Source: Bacteroidota bacterium
Lineage (GTDB): Bacteria > Bacteroidota > Bacteroidia > Bacteroidales > Prolixibacteraceae
Direction: 5' to 3'
Assembly (NCBI GenBank): GCA_013203755.1
Contig: JABMPI010000250.1
Span: forward strand, 1 to 6,019
DNA: 6,019 nt
Shown here: piece by piece, positions 5,928 through 6,019 of the stretch
How the letters are laid out: every line of letters starts with the position of its first letter
Numbering within the stretch: the first letter of the stretch is position 1
The notes under the pieces: generated by a model
Told to the model about the DNA's origin: nothing
Database searches by the model: none
What the model saw: the letters and a program-made list of their open reading frames with translations, nothing else
Position numbers and translations under genes: made by a program

Positions 5928-6019
5928 CTTGAAATAATGATAGATATGGATATTTTCAATGGAGAGGAGCTCTTAAAATTCACTGAACGGTTCTCATCGG
6001 ACGAGGTATGCCTCAAATA
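5900..6019 (+). mobile_element. Left end of an IS1595-like insertion sequence (partial)
   Basis: A transposase-like reading frame starts a few dozen bases after an abruptly ended glycosidase gene and runs off the window. The left boundary is placed at the end of the disrupted frame only as an estimate. The terminal inverted repeat cannot be confirmed because the right end is not present, and GAGGTGTTTACTT (5898-5910) is merely a candidate tip. IS1595 elements normally give 8-bp target duplications, which also cannot be checked here. Confidence 0.5.
5946..6019 (+). CDS. IS1595-family transposase, N-terminus (3' end outside window)
   Basis: The visible 24 codons read M-D-I-F-N-G-E-E-L-L-K-F-T-E-R-F, then S-S-D-E-V-C-L-K. 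This resembles the N-terminus of IS1595/ISXO2-type transposases, in which a short F-x-x-R-F segment, an acidic pair and a C-L motif precede a zinc-ribbon and then the DDE-type domain. An in-frame ATG at 5937 would add three residues; 5946 is preferred because the likely transcript starts at about 5934. The zinc-binding cysteines and catalytic residues lie beyond the window, so the family call rests on this short stretch alone. Confidence 0.6.
   Translation, partial: MDIFNGEELLKFTERFSSDEVCLK

Overview
The window looks like Bacteroidota DNA, most likely an environmental or marine relative of the Marinilabiliales or Prolixibacteraceae. The evidence is an AT-rich composition, genes with A/T-rich leaders and no Shine-Dalgarno sequence, one perfect Bacteroidota-type -7 box (TAnnTTTG), and short palindromic and tandem repeats of the sort I recall scattered between Bacteroidota genes. 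The lineage is an inference. All supported genes lie on the + strand.

Layout: (1) at 2-736, the 3' end of a gene for an FG-GAP-like beta-propeller protein, possibly a polysaccharide lyase relative. (2) At 737-912, a spacer packed with repeats: five degenerate 7-bp units followed by a 67-bp double hairpin. (3) At 913-1989, a secreted GH105 unsaturated glucuronyl/rhamnogalacturonyl hydrolase. (4) At 2086-3360, a 424-residue beta-propeller protein with a Tat-like leader, resembling oligogalacturonate lyase (PL22) in fold but not clearly assignable. (5) At 3361-3539, a spacer with a long imperfect inverted repeat and a perfect 16-bp palindrome. (6) At 3540-4235, a small SGNH/GDSL esterase with a perfect Tat-like motif. 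(7) At 4367-5899, a GH39-like glycosidase gene broken by an in-frame TAA five codons before its predicted nucleophile, and apparently truncated at its 3' end. (8) From about 5900 to the window end, the left end of an insertion sequence with the start of an IS1595-type transposase.

Together the genes read as part of a polysaccharide utilization locus for a uronic-acid-rich glycan. A lyase would cut the chain and leave an unsaturated uronic acid, GH105 would remove it, the SGNH enzyme would deacylate, and the GH39 would take off a side-chain or backbone sugar. Rhamnogalacturonan/arabinogalactan-type pectin or ulvan are both possible. No SusC/SusD, sulfatase or regulator is visible here to decide. 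The locus appears to be decaying at its 3' end, where a nonsense change and an IS insertion hit the same gene. I see no RNA genes, CRISPR arrays or defence genes.
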